From: Streptomyces sp. NBC_00654 | GTDB lineage: Bacteria; Actinomycetota; Actinomycetes; Streptomycetales; Streptomycetaceae | Reading direction: 5' to 3' | Assembly (NCBI RefSeq): GCF_026341775.1 | Contig: NZ_JAPEOB010000001.1 | Span: forward strand, 124,001-188,000 | Length of the DNA: 64,000 bases | Program-made: the position numbers and the translations under genes | Notes under the pieces: model-generated | The model's input: only the letters and a program-made list of their open reading frames with translations | What the model was told of the DNA's origin: nothing | Databases searched by the model: none | In this document: positions 8,944-16,936 of the stretch, piece by piece | Position numbering within the stretch: the first letter of the stretch is position 1 | Layout of the letters: each line of letters starts with the position of its first letter

Positions 8944-9851
8944 AGCCCGACCCTCCGGTAACGGCGCATCAGGACGGCGTACGAGCCGGCGACGAGCGCG
9001 AGAACAACGATCAGGTAGACCACCCCGGCGCCCGCCCCCGGGCCTTCCCCTCCGGGGAAGGCCGAGGTGGCGCCGAGGAACGCGGTCTGGACGCCGTCGA
9101 TCAGGGTGATCGGCGAGAAGAGCCCCAGCCACTGCACGGCTCCGGTGGAGCCCGTTTCCCAGGCGATGGCCTGGACCGTGGAGACCGCGCCGTAGGAGAT
9201 GGTCAGTACGGCGATCACCGCGGCGACGCCGAACCCGCGGCGCGGGGTGAGCGCGGCCATCACCAGTCCCAGACCGGCGAACAGCACGGACAGCAGCGCC
9301 ACCGACACCAGCCCCTGGCCGAACCACTTGGTCTGATCGGCGAAATCGAACTTCGCGAGCAGGGAGCCCACATACAGGACGAGCAACGGCACCCCGGTGA
9401 TCACGAACAGCGCCGACGCCATGGCCGCGAACTTGGCGACCACGTAGTCGACCCGTTCGATCGGCCGCGAGAAGTACAGGGGCACGCTCTTGAAACGGAG
9501 GTCCCTGGAAACGGCCTGCGGCGCCTGTGCGGCGATGAAGAGGCCGATGACGGCCTGAAGGTAGATCGCGTACGACGTGTACTTGACCACCAGCTTCGTC
9601 GCGTCCGGGACGGCCATGGAGACCGCCACCAGGATCGCCGCGACCAGGGTCATCACACCGAACAGCAGCATCGGCAGCACCTTGGACTTGGCGGAACGGC
9701 CCAGTCCGAAGGAGCCCCGCAGGGTCTGCGAGTAGAGCGAGCGGCGGGCGTAGGCACGGCCCAGGCGCGGCCCGTCGTACGAGCGGTACCCGATGTTGTG
9801 GATCCGGGAGGTGTCGCTCCCGCTCACGGCCCCGGTCTCAGTGCTGCTCAT
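8940..9851 (-). CDS. ABC-2 type transporter permease (first of pair)
   Basis: 303 aa. A hydrophilic N-terminus (about 60 residues, RIHNIGYRSYDGPRLGRAYA) precedes six or so membrane segments, including VLPMLLFGVMTLVAAILVAV, YLQAVIGLFIAAQA, ALFVITGVPLLVLYVG, SVALLSVLFAGLGLVMAAL, FGVAAVIAVLTISYGA and VYLIVVLALVAGSYAVL. The LRFKSVPLYFSRPIERVDYV segment is an ABC-2 hallmark. It overlaps the preceding ATPase gene by 14 bp and the following ATPase gene by 4 bp, so all are translationally coupled. Confidence 0.87.
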   Translation of the reverse strand: MSSTETGAVSGSDTSRIHNIGYRSYDGPRLGRAYARRSLYSQTLRGSFGLGRSAKSKVLPMLLFGVMTLVAAILVAVSMAVPDATKLVVKYTSYAIYLQAVIGLFIAAQAPQAVSRDLRFKSVPLYFSRPIERVDYVVAKFAAMASALFVITGVPLLVLYVGSLLAKFDFADQTKWFGQGLVSVALLSVLFAGLGLVMAALTPRRGFGVAAVIAVLTISYGAVSTVQAIAWETGSTGAVQWLGLFSPITLIDGVQTAFLGATSAFPGGEGPGAGAGVVYLIVVLALVAGSYAVLMRRYRRVGL

Positions 9852-10875
9852 CGCGACCGTTCCCCTTCTGCTGTACGGCCCCGGCGGTCACGGACGCGGC
9901 CCCTGCCACGTCCCGGTCCGCGGGAGCCTGTTCGGTACGGAAGACCTCGGCGATGTGGTGACGCCGCTGTTCCATCCGTACGAGGCCGAGTCCGAGCCCG
10001 GCGACGCTGTCGCGGACGATGTCGTACGTCTCCTCACCGGTCGCCTCGACCAGCAGGATGTGGCCCGCGCCGGGCAGCCCTTCCGCGTCGAGTCCGTCGT
10101 GGCCGATGAGCGTGACCCCGGCCGCGGTGAGCGCCCCGCGCAGGGCGCCCGTGCCGTCGGGGTGGGTGTCGCTGTCGGTCACCTCGACCGCGAGGGTGGT
10201 GGTGGTCTGGGTGAAGTCGCTGGTGGAGCTGGACCTCAGCAGAGAGCCGCCGTCGATGACGACGACATGGTCGCAGGTGCGTTCCAGCTCGCCCAGGAGG
10301 TGCGAGGTGACCAGCACGGAGATGCCGAAGTCGGTGTGGATGCGCCGGATGAGGCCGAGCATCTCGTCGCGGCCGACCGGGTCCAGGCCGTTGGTCGGCT
10401 CGTCGAGAAGGACCAGCTGCGGGTCGTGGACCAGCGCCTGGGCCAGCTTCACGCGCTGCTTCATACCGGTCGAGTACCCGCCGATGGGGCGGTAGCGCTC
10501 CTCGTAGAGGCCGACATGGCGCAGCGTGTCGGCGGTGCGCTCACGCGCCGCTGTCGGCGGCAGACCGGACATCCGGGCCATGTGCACGACGAACTCGGTC
10601 GCCGAGACGTCCGGCGGCAGGCAGTCGTGCTCGGGCATGTAGCCCACCCGTTCCCGGATGGCGGCGCCGCTGGTCGCCACGTCCAGCCCGAGCACCGCGG
10701 CCCGGCCCTCGGTGGCGGGGGAGAGACCCAGCAGGATCTTGATCAGTGTGGACTTGCCGGCTCCGTTGGAACCCACCAGGCCGGTCACACCGGTTCCGAT
10801 GTCCAAGGAGAGCCGGTCAAGAGCGGTCACCCGGGGGAACCGCTTGCTCAGGCTTTCGGTCGCGATCACAGTCAC
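9838..10875 (-). CDS. ABC transporter ATP-binding protein (first of pair)
   Basis: About 345 aa. Walker A is LVGSNGAGKST, the signature region is YSTGMKQRVKLAQALV, Walker B is LVLLDEPTNGLDP and the switch His is in VTSHLLGELE. It is the promoter-proximal gene of the operon ATPase-permease-ATPase-permease. Two GTG starts (10875 and 10869) both give the ATESLSKRFPRVTALDRL opening; neither has a good ribosome binding site. The open frame runs on to 11091 as repetitive Pro/Gly-rich sequence (LPGQLPGQLPG), judged to be non-coding upstream DNA. Confidence 0.87.
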   Translation of the reverse strand: MTVIATESLSKRFPRVTALDRLSLDIGTGVTGLVGSNGAGKSTLIKILLGLSPATEGRAAVLGLDVATSGAAIRERVGYMPEHDCLPPDVSATEFVVHMARMSGLPPTAARERTADTLRHVGLYEERYRPIGGYSTGMKQRVKLAQALVHDPQLVLLDEPTNGLDPVGRDEMLGLIRRIHTDFGISVLVTSHLLGELERTCDHVVVIDGGSLLRSSSTSDFTQTTTTLAVEVTDSDTHPDGTGALRGALTAAGVTLIGHDGLDAEGLPGAGHILLVEATGEETYDIVRDSVAGLGLGLVRMEQRRHHIAEVFRTEQAPADRDVAGAASVTAGAVQQKGNGRDEQH

Positions 10876-10983
10876 GTCTACGAAGGTAGTGGCGCGGGCC
10901 ACAGCGGTCGTCAGCCCTGGCGGCTGGTTCCGCCTCAGACTCCAGGTGTACGGACCCGTAGGGGACCCCACAGGGGAGGAGCC

Positions 10984-11034
10984 CGGGAGTTGTCCGGGGA
11001 GTTGTCCTGGGAGGAGCCCGGGGAGTTGTCCACA
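10984..11034. repeat. GAGTTGTCC direct repeats ending in a DnaA-box-like 9-mer
   Basis: A GGGAGTTGTCC-like unit occurs three times (near 10985, 10998 and 11021). The last copy reads on into TTGTCCACA at 11026-11034. The repeats lie in the 263-bp space between the divergent ABC operon and the M24 peptidase gene. Confidence 0.5.
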
Positions 11035-11138
11035 GGTCGTCGCACGCCTCTTGACGTAGCCGCCGGACATTGTCACATTCATCAGTGTCACGTTACGGGC
11101 ACGTACCGCACACGGCAGGGAACGGACGGTGGCACGGC

Positions 11139-11990
11139 ATGACCTCGGCGGTGAAGGACGGAACGGCCCCGGAACTGCGGGGGTTCAGAGAGGTGCAGCG
11201 CCTCGCCTACGACTGCGCGGAGGCGGTCGCCGCCCAGCTCCGGCCGGGGGTGACGGAGCGCGATGCGGCCCGGATGCAGCGGGAATGGCTGCGCCGGAGG
11301 GGGGTGCGGGACTGGTTCCACCTCCCCTTCGCCTGGTTCGGGGACCGCACGGCGTTCACCGGCTTCAAGGTGCCGCTCCAGTTCTTCCCGACCAACCGGA
11401 AGCTGGAGCCGGGAATGCCGTTCATTCTCGACATGGCCCCGGTGTACAAGGGGTTCACGGCGGACATCGGGTATTCCGGCTGTCTCGGTCCCAGCCCGCT
11501 TCACGACAAGCTGATGGCCGACCTGGAAGCCCATCGTGAGCTGATCCTGCGCGAGGTGCGCGAACGCCGCTCGCTGCGCGACATCTACGAGGACGTCGAA
11601 CGCCTCATGGTCAGGCAGGGTTACGCGAACCGGCACCGCGCCTACCCCTTCGGTGTCATCGCCCACAAGGTGGACCGGGTGGCCGAACACCGTTGGTCCC
11701 CACAGGTGTTCGGGTTCGGCACCCAGTCGCTCAAGGGCCTGGTGAGCGACGCGCTGCACGGGCACCGGGACGGCTGGTCGCCGCTGTGGAGTCCGTACCG
11801 CTTCTCCGACCATCCCCCGCGGCCCGGACTGTGGGCGGTCGAACCTCACCTCGGATTCCGGGGTACGGGCGCCAAGTTCGAGGAGATCCTGGTCGTCACC
11901 GACTCCCGGGACCCCGAGCAGAGCGCCTTCTGGCTGGACGACGATCTGCCGCATGTGCGGCGCTGGGCCGAGGAGAAGGTGGCGGCGTGA
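11139..11990 (+). CDS. M24-family metallopeptidase (Xaa-Pro aminopeptidase-like)
   Basis: 283 aa. The pita-bread fold metal ligands can be placed: Asp in FILDMAPVYKG, Asp in FTADIGYSG, His in FGVIAHKVDR, Glu in WAVEPHLGF and Glu in AKFEEILVV. The family cleaves N-terminal residues from peptides or acts as a creatinase-like hydrolase; some members have lost peptidase activity. The ATG at 11139 is chosen; the frame extends upstream to 11070 with no better signal. Its TGA overlaps the GTG of the next gene, making it the first of three coupled genes. Confidence 0.82.
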   Translation: MTSAVKDGTAPELRGFREVQRLAYDCAEAVAAQLRPGVTERDAARMQREWLRRRGVRDWFHLPFAWFGDRTAFTGFKVPLQFFPTNRKLEPGMPFILDMAPVYKGFTADIGYSGCLGPSPLHDKLMADLEAHRELILREVRERRSLRDIYEDVERLMVRQGYANRHRAYPFGVIAHKVDRVAEHRWSPQVFGFGTQSLKGLVSDALHGHRDGWSPLWSPYRFSDHPPRPGLWAVEPHLGFRGTGAKFEEILVVTDSRDPEQSAFWLDDDLPHVRRWAEEKVAA

Positions 11991-13759
11991 ATCTGTCAGG
12001 AGCGCGCGAACGCCGGGTGCGTACGGGCGGAATCGAGCTGTGCGTCGCCGAGCTGGGCGATGAGCGGCGGCCGACGGTGGTCCTGGTGCACGGCTACCCG
12101 GACAGCAAGGAGGTCTGGTCGGACGTCGCGGTGCGGCTGGCCGAGCACTGGCATGTGGTGCTCTACGACGTGCGGGGACACGGCAGGTCCACGGCGCCGA
12201 AGCCGCTGCGCGGCGGCTTCACGCTGGAGAAGCTCACCGACGACTTCCTGGCGGTCGCCGACGCCGTCAGCCCGGACCGGCCGGTGCATGTGGTGGGGCA
12301 CGACTGGGGGTCGGTCCAGTCGTGGGAGTTCGCCACGGTCAAGCGTACCGAGGGCCGGATCGCCTCGTTCACCTCGATGTCCGGTCCCTCCCTGGACCAC
12401 TTCGGACACTGGATCAAGCGGCGCATGACCCGCCCCACCCCCCGGCGCGTGGGCCAGCTCCTCGGCCAGGGCGCCAAGTCCTGGTACGTGTACATGCTGC
12501 ATACGCCGGTGCTCCCGGAGCTCGCCTGGCGCGGGCCGCTCGGCAAGCGGTGGCCCCGGATCCTGGAGCGGATGGAGAAGGTGCCCGCGGGCGACTATCC
12601 GACGTCCTCCCTGCCCGACGACGCGGCGCACGGCGCCTGGCTCTACCGCGACAACATCCGCTACCGGCTGCGCAGGCCGCGTGCCGACGCCTACGCCCAT
12701 GTGCCGGTCCAGCTCATCACACCGACCGGGGACGCCTTCCTCTCGGAGACGCTCTACGACGAACTGGAACACTGGGTCCCGCAGTTGGTACGCCGCTCGC
12801 TGCCGGCCAAGCACTGGGTGCCGCGGACCAGGCCGGACCAGCTCGCGTCCTGGATCAGTGAGTTCGTCACGGCCAACGAGGACGCCCGGCACGAGGGCCG
12901 GCCGGTGCGGGACACCGCGGCCAGGGGCGCCTACGCCGAGCGGTTCGGTGGTCAGCTGGTGCTGGTCACCGGCGCGGCGGGCGGCATCGGGCGGGCCACC
13001 GCCTTCGCCTTCGCCGAGGCCGGGGCCCGGGTGGTGGCGGTGGACCGGGACGGCGAGGGGGCGGCCAGGACGGCGGAGATGGCCCTGCTGATCGGTGCCC
13101 CGGCCGCCTGGGCCGAGACCGTCGACGTGAGCGACGAGCAGGCGATGGAGGAGCTCGCGGAGAAGGTCGCCGCGGAGTGCGGAATCGTCGACGTCCTGGT
13201 CAACAACGCGGGGATCGGGCTGTCCGGCCCGTTCCTGGAGACCACCAGCGAGGACTGGAAGAACGTCCTCGACGTCAATCTGTGGGGCGTCATCCACGGC
13301 TGCCGGATCTTCGGCAGGCAGATGGCCGAGCGCGGCCAGGGCGGCCACATCGTCAACACCGCCTCGGCGGCGGCCTATCAGCCCTCCCGTGCGCTGCCCG
13401 CGTACAGCACGTCCAAGGCGGCCGTGCTGATGCTGAGCGAGTGCCTGCGGGCGGAGCTGGCGGAGCGGTCGATCGGGGTCAGCGCGATCTGCCCCGGCAT
13501 CGTCAACACCAACATCACCTCGACCACGCACTTCGCGGGTGCCGACGAGACGGAGGAGAGGCGTCTCCAGCAGCGGACCAGCCGGCTGTACGGGCTCCGC
13601 AACTACCCGCCGGAGAAGGTCGCCGACGCCATCCTCAAGGCCGTGGTGCGCAACCAGGCCGTGGTGCCGGTGACACCGGAGGCCCGGGGTGCCCGGCTGC
13701 TGTCCAGGATCAGCCCCGGCGTGCTGCGCGGGGTCGCCCGGCTGAAGCCGCCGCTGTGA
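11987..13759 (+). CDS. Bifunctional alpha/beta hydrolase - short-chain dehydrogenase fusion
   Basis: 590 aa, two enzymes in one chain. Residues about 1-295 are an alpha/beta hydrolase of epoxide-hydrolase type: the HGYP motif (VLVHGYPDSKEVW) and the nucleophile elbow VVGHDWGSVQSW, where Asp replaces Ser. Residues about 320-590 are a classical SDR: TGAAGGIGRATA cofactor loop, NNAG, the active-site Ser in NTASAAAYQP and the YSTSK catalytic pair. A hydrolase feeding an NAD(P)-dependent oxidoreductase suggests sequential attack on one substrate, perhaps an epoxide or ester to alcohol to ketone; this is inference. The GTG start overlaps the M24 stop, and the next gene overlaps its stop. Confidence 0.88.
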   Translation: MNLSGARERRVRTGGIELCVAELGDERRPTVVLVHGYPDSKEVWSDVAVRLAEHWHVVLYDVRGHGRSTAPKPLRGGFTLEKLTDDFLAVADAVSPDRPVHVVGHDWGSVQSWEFATVKRTEGRIASFTSMSGPSLDHFGHWIKRRMTRPTPRRVGQLLGQGAKSWYVYMLHTPVLPELAWRGPLGKRWPRILERMEKVPAGDYPTSSLPDDAAHGAWLYRDNIRYRLRRPRADAYAHVPVQLITPTGDAFLSETLYDELEHWVPQLVRRSLPAKHWVPRTRPDQLASWISEFVTANEDARHEGRPVRDTAARGAYAERFGGQLVLVTGAAGGIGRATAFAFAEAGARVVAVDRDGEGAARTAEMALLIGAPAAWAETVDVSDEQAMEELAEKVAAECGIVDVLVNNAGIGLSGPFLETTSEDWKNVLDVNLWGVIHGCRIFGRQMAERGQGGHIVNTASAAAYQPSRALPAYSTSKAAVLMLSECLRAELAERSIGVSAICPGIVNTNITSTTHFAGADETEERRLQQRTSRLYGLRNYPPEKVADAILKAVVRNQAVVPVTPEARGARLLSRISPGVLRGVARLKPPL

Positions 13760-14724
13760 GCGGGCCGGCCGCGTCCTCGCCGGCGGAGGTCCGGGCCGGG
13801 GCGGAGTACCGGATCGAGGATCTGGCGCATGCGAGCGGCGCCACGGTGCGCACGATCCGCGCCTACCAGGACCGGGGGCTGCTGCCCACTCCGGAGCGGC
13901 GCGGGCGGGCCAATGTGTACCGGGAGACCCACCTCGCCCGGTTGCGGCAGATCGCCGACCTGCTGGACCGCGGCTACACCCTGGCCAGCATCAAGGAGCT
14001 GCTGGAGGCCTGGGACGCGGGGCGCGGCCTCGGCGGGGTGCTCGGGCTGGTCGCCGAGGTGCACGGCCCATGGACCGACGAGGAGGCCGACCGGATCACC
14101 CGGGCCGAGCTGGAGGCGAGGTTCGGCGGAGCACAGGACGACGAGGCGGTCGCCGAAGCGGTGGAGCTGGGCATCCTCGAACGCGTTCCGGGCCGGGAGG
14201 ACGAATTCCTCGTACCGAGCCCGCAAGAGCTGGCTGTGGCCGTGGAGTTGCATGCCGCAGGGGTTCCCCTGCCCGCAATCTCCGGACATCTGCGGGAGCT
14301 TCGCGGGCAGGTCGAGCACATAGCGTCCCGCTTCCTGGAGTTCACCACCGAGCACGTCTTCGCCCGCTACCTCGGCCACCGCCCTCCGGAGGACGCCGAC
14401 GCGGCGGAAGCCGCCTCGATGGTGCGAAGGCTCCGCCCGCTGGCCCAGCAGACCGTCGATGCCGAACTGGCCCGTGCCATGCGGACCTTCGCCACCCGGC
14501 ATCTGCACCACCACCTCGGCGCCGAGGGTGACGTCACCGACCCGCAGGAGCCGCGTCCGGTCCTCGTGCCCGCTCGGACAACGCAGGCGGTCCAGGCACT
14601 CGTTGGTCCACAGAACGTAGCCGCGTTTGTCACTGCCGCGACCGAACGAGAGGTACAAGCACGGACATTGGACGCACTTACCCCATCAAGCCCAAAACAT
14701 AAGGAGATTGACCAAATGGATTAA
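13756..14724 (+). CDS. MerR-family transcriptional regulator with long C-terminal domain
   Basis: 322 aa. The winged helix-turn-helix is clear at residues about 15-85: YRIEDLAHASGATVRTIRAYQ, then a GLLPTPERRGRANVY wing and RLRQIADLLDRGYTLASIKELL. The remaining 230 residues, a helical domain with no Cys metal site visible, are long for MerR and probably sense a small organic ligand. The GTG start overlaps the fusion-enzyme stop (GTGA), so regulator and enzymes are co-translated; autoregulation of the three-gene operon is likely. Confidence 0.88.
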   Translation: MSGPAASSPAEVRAGAEYRIEDLAHASGATVRTIRAYQDRGLLPTPERRGRANVYRETHLARLRQIADLLDRGYTLASIKELLEAWDAGRGLGGVLGLVAEVHGPWTDEEADRITRAELEARFGGAQDDEAVAEAVELGILERVPGREDEFLVPSPQELAVAVELHAAGVPLPAISGHLRELRGQVEHIASRFLEFTTEHVFARYLGHRPPEDADAAEAASMVRRLRPLAQQTVDAELARAMRTFATRHLHHHLGAEGDVTDPQEPRPVLVPARTTQAVQALVGPQNVAAFVTAATEREVQARTLDALTPSSPKHKEIDQMD

Positions 14725-14736
14725 ATCCAAGGTGAC

Positions 14737-14790
14737 TTGTCCACAGAATCGCCAAATTACCTGTGGATAACCCTAGTTGGCTGTGGATCA
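14737..14790. other. Cluster of DnaA-box-like 9-mers
   Basis: TTGTCCACA at 14737-14745, TGTGGATAA at 14762-14770 and near-match TGTGGATCA at 14782-14790 lie within 54 bp of an AT-rich intergenic stretch between the MerR gene and kptA. Confidence 0.5.
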
Positions 14791-14871
14791 AACCTGGGGA
14801 AAGAAATTACTGCCTGAACGCTGGGAGAAATCCTGATGCGCCGGAAAGCGGGTTGCGGGCACCCTGGCACG

Positions 14872-15414
14872 ATGGACGGACAACGCACCGTGAAGGTGTC
14901 GAAGTACCTCTCGAAACATCTCCGGCACCAGCCCGAACGGATCGGCATCACCCTCGACGCCCACGGCTGGGTGACCGTCGATGAACTGCTGCGCGCGACC
15001 GCCCGGCACGGCCTCGCCCTCACCCGCGCCGAACTCGACCATGTCGTCGCCGCCAACGACAAGCAGCGCTTCACCCTGGACGGAGACCGCATCCGCGCCA
15101 ATCAGGGCCACACCGTCGCCGTCGACCTGGACCTCCCGCCGGCCGAGCCGCCCGCGTACCTCTACCACGGCACGGTCGCCCGGGTCCTGGACGTGATCCG
15201 CGCCGAGGGGCTGCGCCCCATGGACCGCCACCACGTCCATCTTTCCGCCGACCGTGAGACGGCCACCCGCGTGGGCGCCCGCCGGGGCCGGCCCCTCGTC
15301 CTCTCCGTGGACGCGGGAGCCATGCACCGCGCGGGCCACACCTTCCGTGTCAGCGCCAACGGCGTCTGGCTCGCGGACGCCGTACCCCCGGAGTTCCTGC
15401 GCCTGCCCGGCTGA
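14872..15414 (+). CDS. kptA: RNA 2'-phosphotransferase (Tpt1/KptA family)
   Basis: 180 aa from the ATG at 14872 (another ATG in frame at 14836). The family transfers a 2'-phosphate from RNA to NAD+, giving ADP-ribose 1'',2''-cyclic phosphate. Family motifs are visible: VSKYLSKHLRH at the N-terminus, the GWVTVDELL winged-helix segment, YLYHGTVARVLDVI, RHHVHLSADRETA and a C-terminal NGVWLADAVPPEFL. Length matches the bacterial enzyme. It stands alone, and the bacterial substrate is unknown because these organisms lack fungal-type tRNA splicing. Confidence 0.9.
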   Translation: MDGQRTVKVSKYLSKHLRHQPERIGITLDAHGWVTVDELLRATARHGLALTRAELDHVVAANDKQRFTLDGDRIRANQGHTVAVDLDLPPAEPPAYLYHGTVARVLDVIRAEGLRPMDRHHVHLSADRETATRVGARRGRPLVLSVDAGAMHRAGHTFRVSANGVWLADAVPPEFLRLPG

Positions 15415-15445
15415 CGCGTCCACACCGCGGTAGAGGCCGTCGCGC

Positions 15446-15736
15446 CTACCGCGCCAAATTCGACAGACCGGTACGGAGATCGTCGAGGTTCATGACCGGC
15501 TGCAGGCTCACCTTGGCACCGGCCTGGAAGAACCGCTCGCTGATCGGCGGCATCTGCGCGGACTCCTGCATGTCGAAGACGAGCATGCACGTACGTACGC
15601 CGTCCACGGGGGCGAAATACGCCGCTTCGGGCTTGAGGTGCTCGACGACCTCATTGATGATCTTGGTCATCGTCCCGTCGTTGACCGCGCGGTTCGCGGC
15701 CTCGGTTTCCATCCGTGCGGTGAGCAGCATCCTCAT
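15446..15736 (-). CDS. Small conserved protein, probable dimeric alpha/beta-barrel fold
   Basis: 96 aa, function unknown. The arrangement MRMLLTARMETEAANRAV (strand then helix), a TMTKIINEVVEHLKPEAAYF helix-strand unit, RTCMLVFDMQESAQMPPISERFF and a final LQPVMNLDDLRTGL resembles small ferredoxin-like dimeric barrel proteins of the DUF3303 kind. No catalytic residues stand out. Convergent with kptA, 31 bp between stops. It has no partner gene on its strand. Confidence 0.7.
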   Translation of the reverse strand: MRMLLTARMETEAANRAVNDGTMTKIINEVVEHLKPEAAYFAPVDGVRTCMLVFDMQESAQMPPISERFFQAGAKVSLQPVMNLDDLRTGLSNLAR

Positions 15737-16037
15737 GACGTCTCATCCTTCCGGCGAACCACGCCCCGGCGCCGCGCACTCGCGCGCGAAGATCCCGGGC
15801 GGGCTCGACACCAGCCTCTCGCCGGCAATGCCCCGCGGCAACCACTGTCGCCGGACCCCGCCACGTATTACGGCGCGGCCCCACCGCGCGGGACGAAGCC
15901 CGGAAATCAGGGCGGCCGCGCCCCGAGGAGATGGGCTTCCGCGTCGCGTCGCACACCTGCGACCACCTGTCCTGTCGAACCTTCCGTGACGGCCCGCGGA
16001 TCAGCGCGGTTCCGACCCCGGCCATGACAGAGACCGG
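15737..16037. other. Intergenic stretch holding a gene remnant
   Basis: No intact gene. The right half (15919-16023) is a remnant of an LLM flavin oxidoreductase gene, listed separately. The left half shows nothing I recognise. Confidence 0.5.
15919..16023 (+). pseudogene. Remnant of an LLM-class flavin oxidoreductase gene
   Basis: The plus-strand frame reads RPEEMGFRVASHTCDHLS followed by CRTFRDGPRISAVPT. This aligns with RAEELDFHAAYTYDHLS and WRTFRDGPWFGAVPT of the intact LLM gene at 18606-19502, with one extra codon. The DNA is also closely similar (for example CGACCACCTGTCCTG is shared exactly). Similarity is lost on both sides, and there is no start or downstream body, so this is a fragment of about 35 codons from the N-terminal part. 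Confidence 0.75.
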
Positions 16038-16172
16038 TCAACTCACGCTCCTGCCACGGTCCGGCCACTGGCCGCGCTCCTCACGCAGCGCGTTGATCTT
16101 CCGGGACGCCTTGAGGAACGAGTAGTCCGTCCGGCCGTCGTCGGCCGACGACGTGCGGGGTTCCTTGTTCAT
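16038..16172 (-). pseudogene. Out-of-frame C-terminal piece following the toxin-like gene
   Basis: A 44-codon frame begins two bases after the stop of gene 16175-16882. Its sequence (MNKEPRTSSADDG, then DYSFLKASRKINALREE and RGQWPDRG) looks like the natural continuation of that protein's ending VRYEFGDGPDSFRDT: a small Streptomyces domain ending in a KI-LR-E-G-WP pattern. Adding one base before the TGA at 16175 (ACC CTG ACC ATG AAC) would join the two. I therefore read it as a frameshifted tail; independent translation from the ATG remains possible. Confidence 0.5.
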
Positions 16173-16174
16173 GG

Positions 16175-16882
16175 TCAGGTGTCGCGAAAGCTGTCCGGAC
16201 CGTCCCCGAACTCGTAGCGGACCAGCTCCGCGTCCTCGGAGATCTTCCGGAAGCAGACGAGTGCGGCCACTACCACTCCCCCGAAGCCTTCCCGCTTGTT
16301 CAACGGTACGGAATCCTGCCAATTGTGCGTTTCGATGGCGACCCGATGCGCTTCCTGGTAGGTCGCTCCGGGATTCTCCGGAGATGGGGCGAGCTCGGCC
16401 AGCTCGTGCTCCAGCAGGAGTCTGTCCTCGGGCAGAGAGTTCCCGGATCTCAGGCGAATCCACGCATCTGCGATCTCCGCATCGGCGTCGAACTTGCGCA
16501 CGACGACCTTCCCTGTTTCGTAGTCCTTGATGGGGTGTTCCGTGTCGAAGACATGCTTCTTGATCGCCGTGATCTCCTGCGAGGAGAATCCCGTCGCTCC
16601 GTTGTCGCGAGCCAGCCCCTGCGTGTGGATGCTGATGGCGTCGATGTCCCGCGAGTCCCGCATGAAGTCCGCGTACGCGTCCTCGGCCCACCGTGTCCGG
16701 GCGGGATCGTCCAGGATGTCCCTCGGACGTCTGCGGGCGCCTGTCAGCCACTCGTCGGCATGCCGGATCCCGGATTGGGCCGTCCCTTCAAGTCCTTCCC
16801 GTGCGGCGACGCACAGTCCCGCCCGGGCCCCGCCGAATACGCGCAGGTCCAATCTGCGGGCGACATCCAGCCATACGGTCAT
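16175..16882 (-). CDS. Polymorphic-toxin-like C-terminal domain protein, probably frameshifted
   Basis: 235 aa. Residues about 95-185 resemble a toxin-tip domain found at the C-terminus of secreted polymorphic toxins in actinobacteria: FSSQEITAIKKHVFDTEHPI, then VRKFDADAEIADAWIRLRSG, LLLEHELAE and GATYQEAHRVAIETHNW. The HELAE segment could be an active site. There is no signal peptide, WXG100 or RHS part, so the delivery portion is missing. The last 35 residues (VVVAALVCFRKISEDAELV...) look like the start of a second small domain whose remainder is out of frame at 16038-16172. It follows the 409-aa gene by 54 bp. The toxin assignment is from recalled family patterns and is tentative. Confidence 0.55.
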   Translation of the reverse strand: MTVWLDVARRLDLRVFGGARAGLCVAAREGLEGTAQSGIRHADEWLTGARRRPRDILDDPARTRWAEDAYADFMRDSRDIDAISIHTQGLARDNGATGFSSQEITAIKKHVFDTEHPIKDYETGKVVVRKFDADAEIADAWIRLRSGNSLPEDRLLLEHELAELAPSPENPGATYQEAHRVAIETHNWQDSVPLNKREGFGGVVVAALVCFRKISEDAELVRYEFGDGPDSFRDT

Positions 16883-16936
16883 GCCACGGTGCCGACGGGA
16901 GAGCTTTGAGAGGGCCTCGCGGGCGCTTCACAGTGA

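Noticed and set aside
7126..8961. Long plus-strand frame (611 codons) through the MITE and the ABC genes
   Set aside because: Antisense to the ATPase with clear Walker motifs; translation is low-complexity and starts inside the inverted-repeat element.
10876..11091. N-terminal extension of the first ABC ATPase
   Set aside because: The extension is Pro/Gly/Leu repeats encoded by the GAGTTGTCC direct repeats, unlike any ABC protein.
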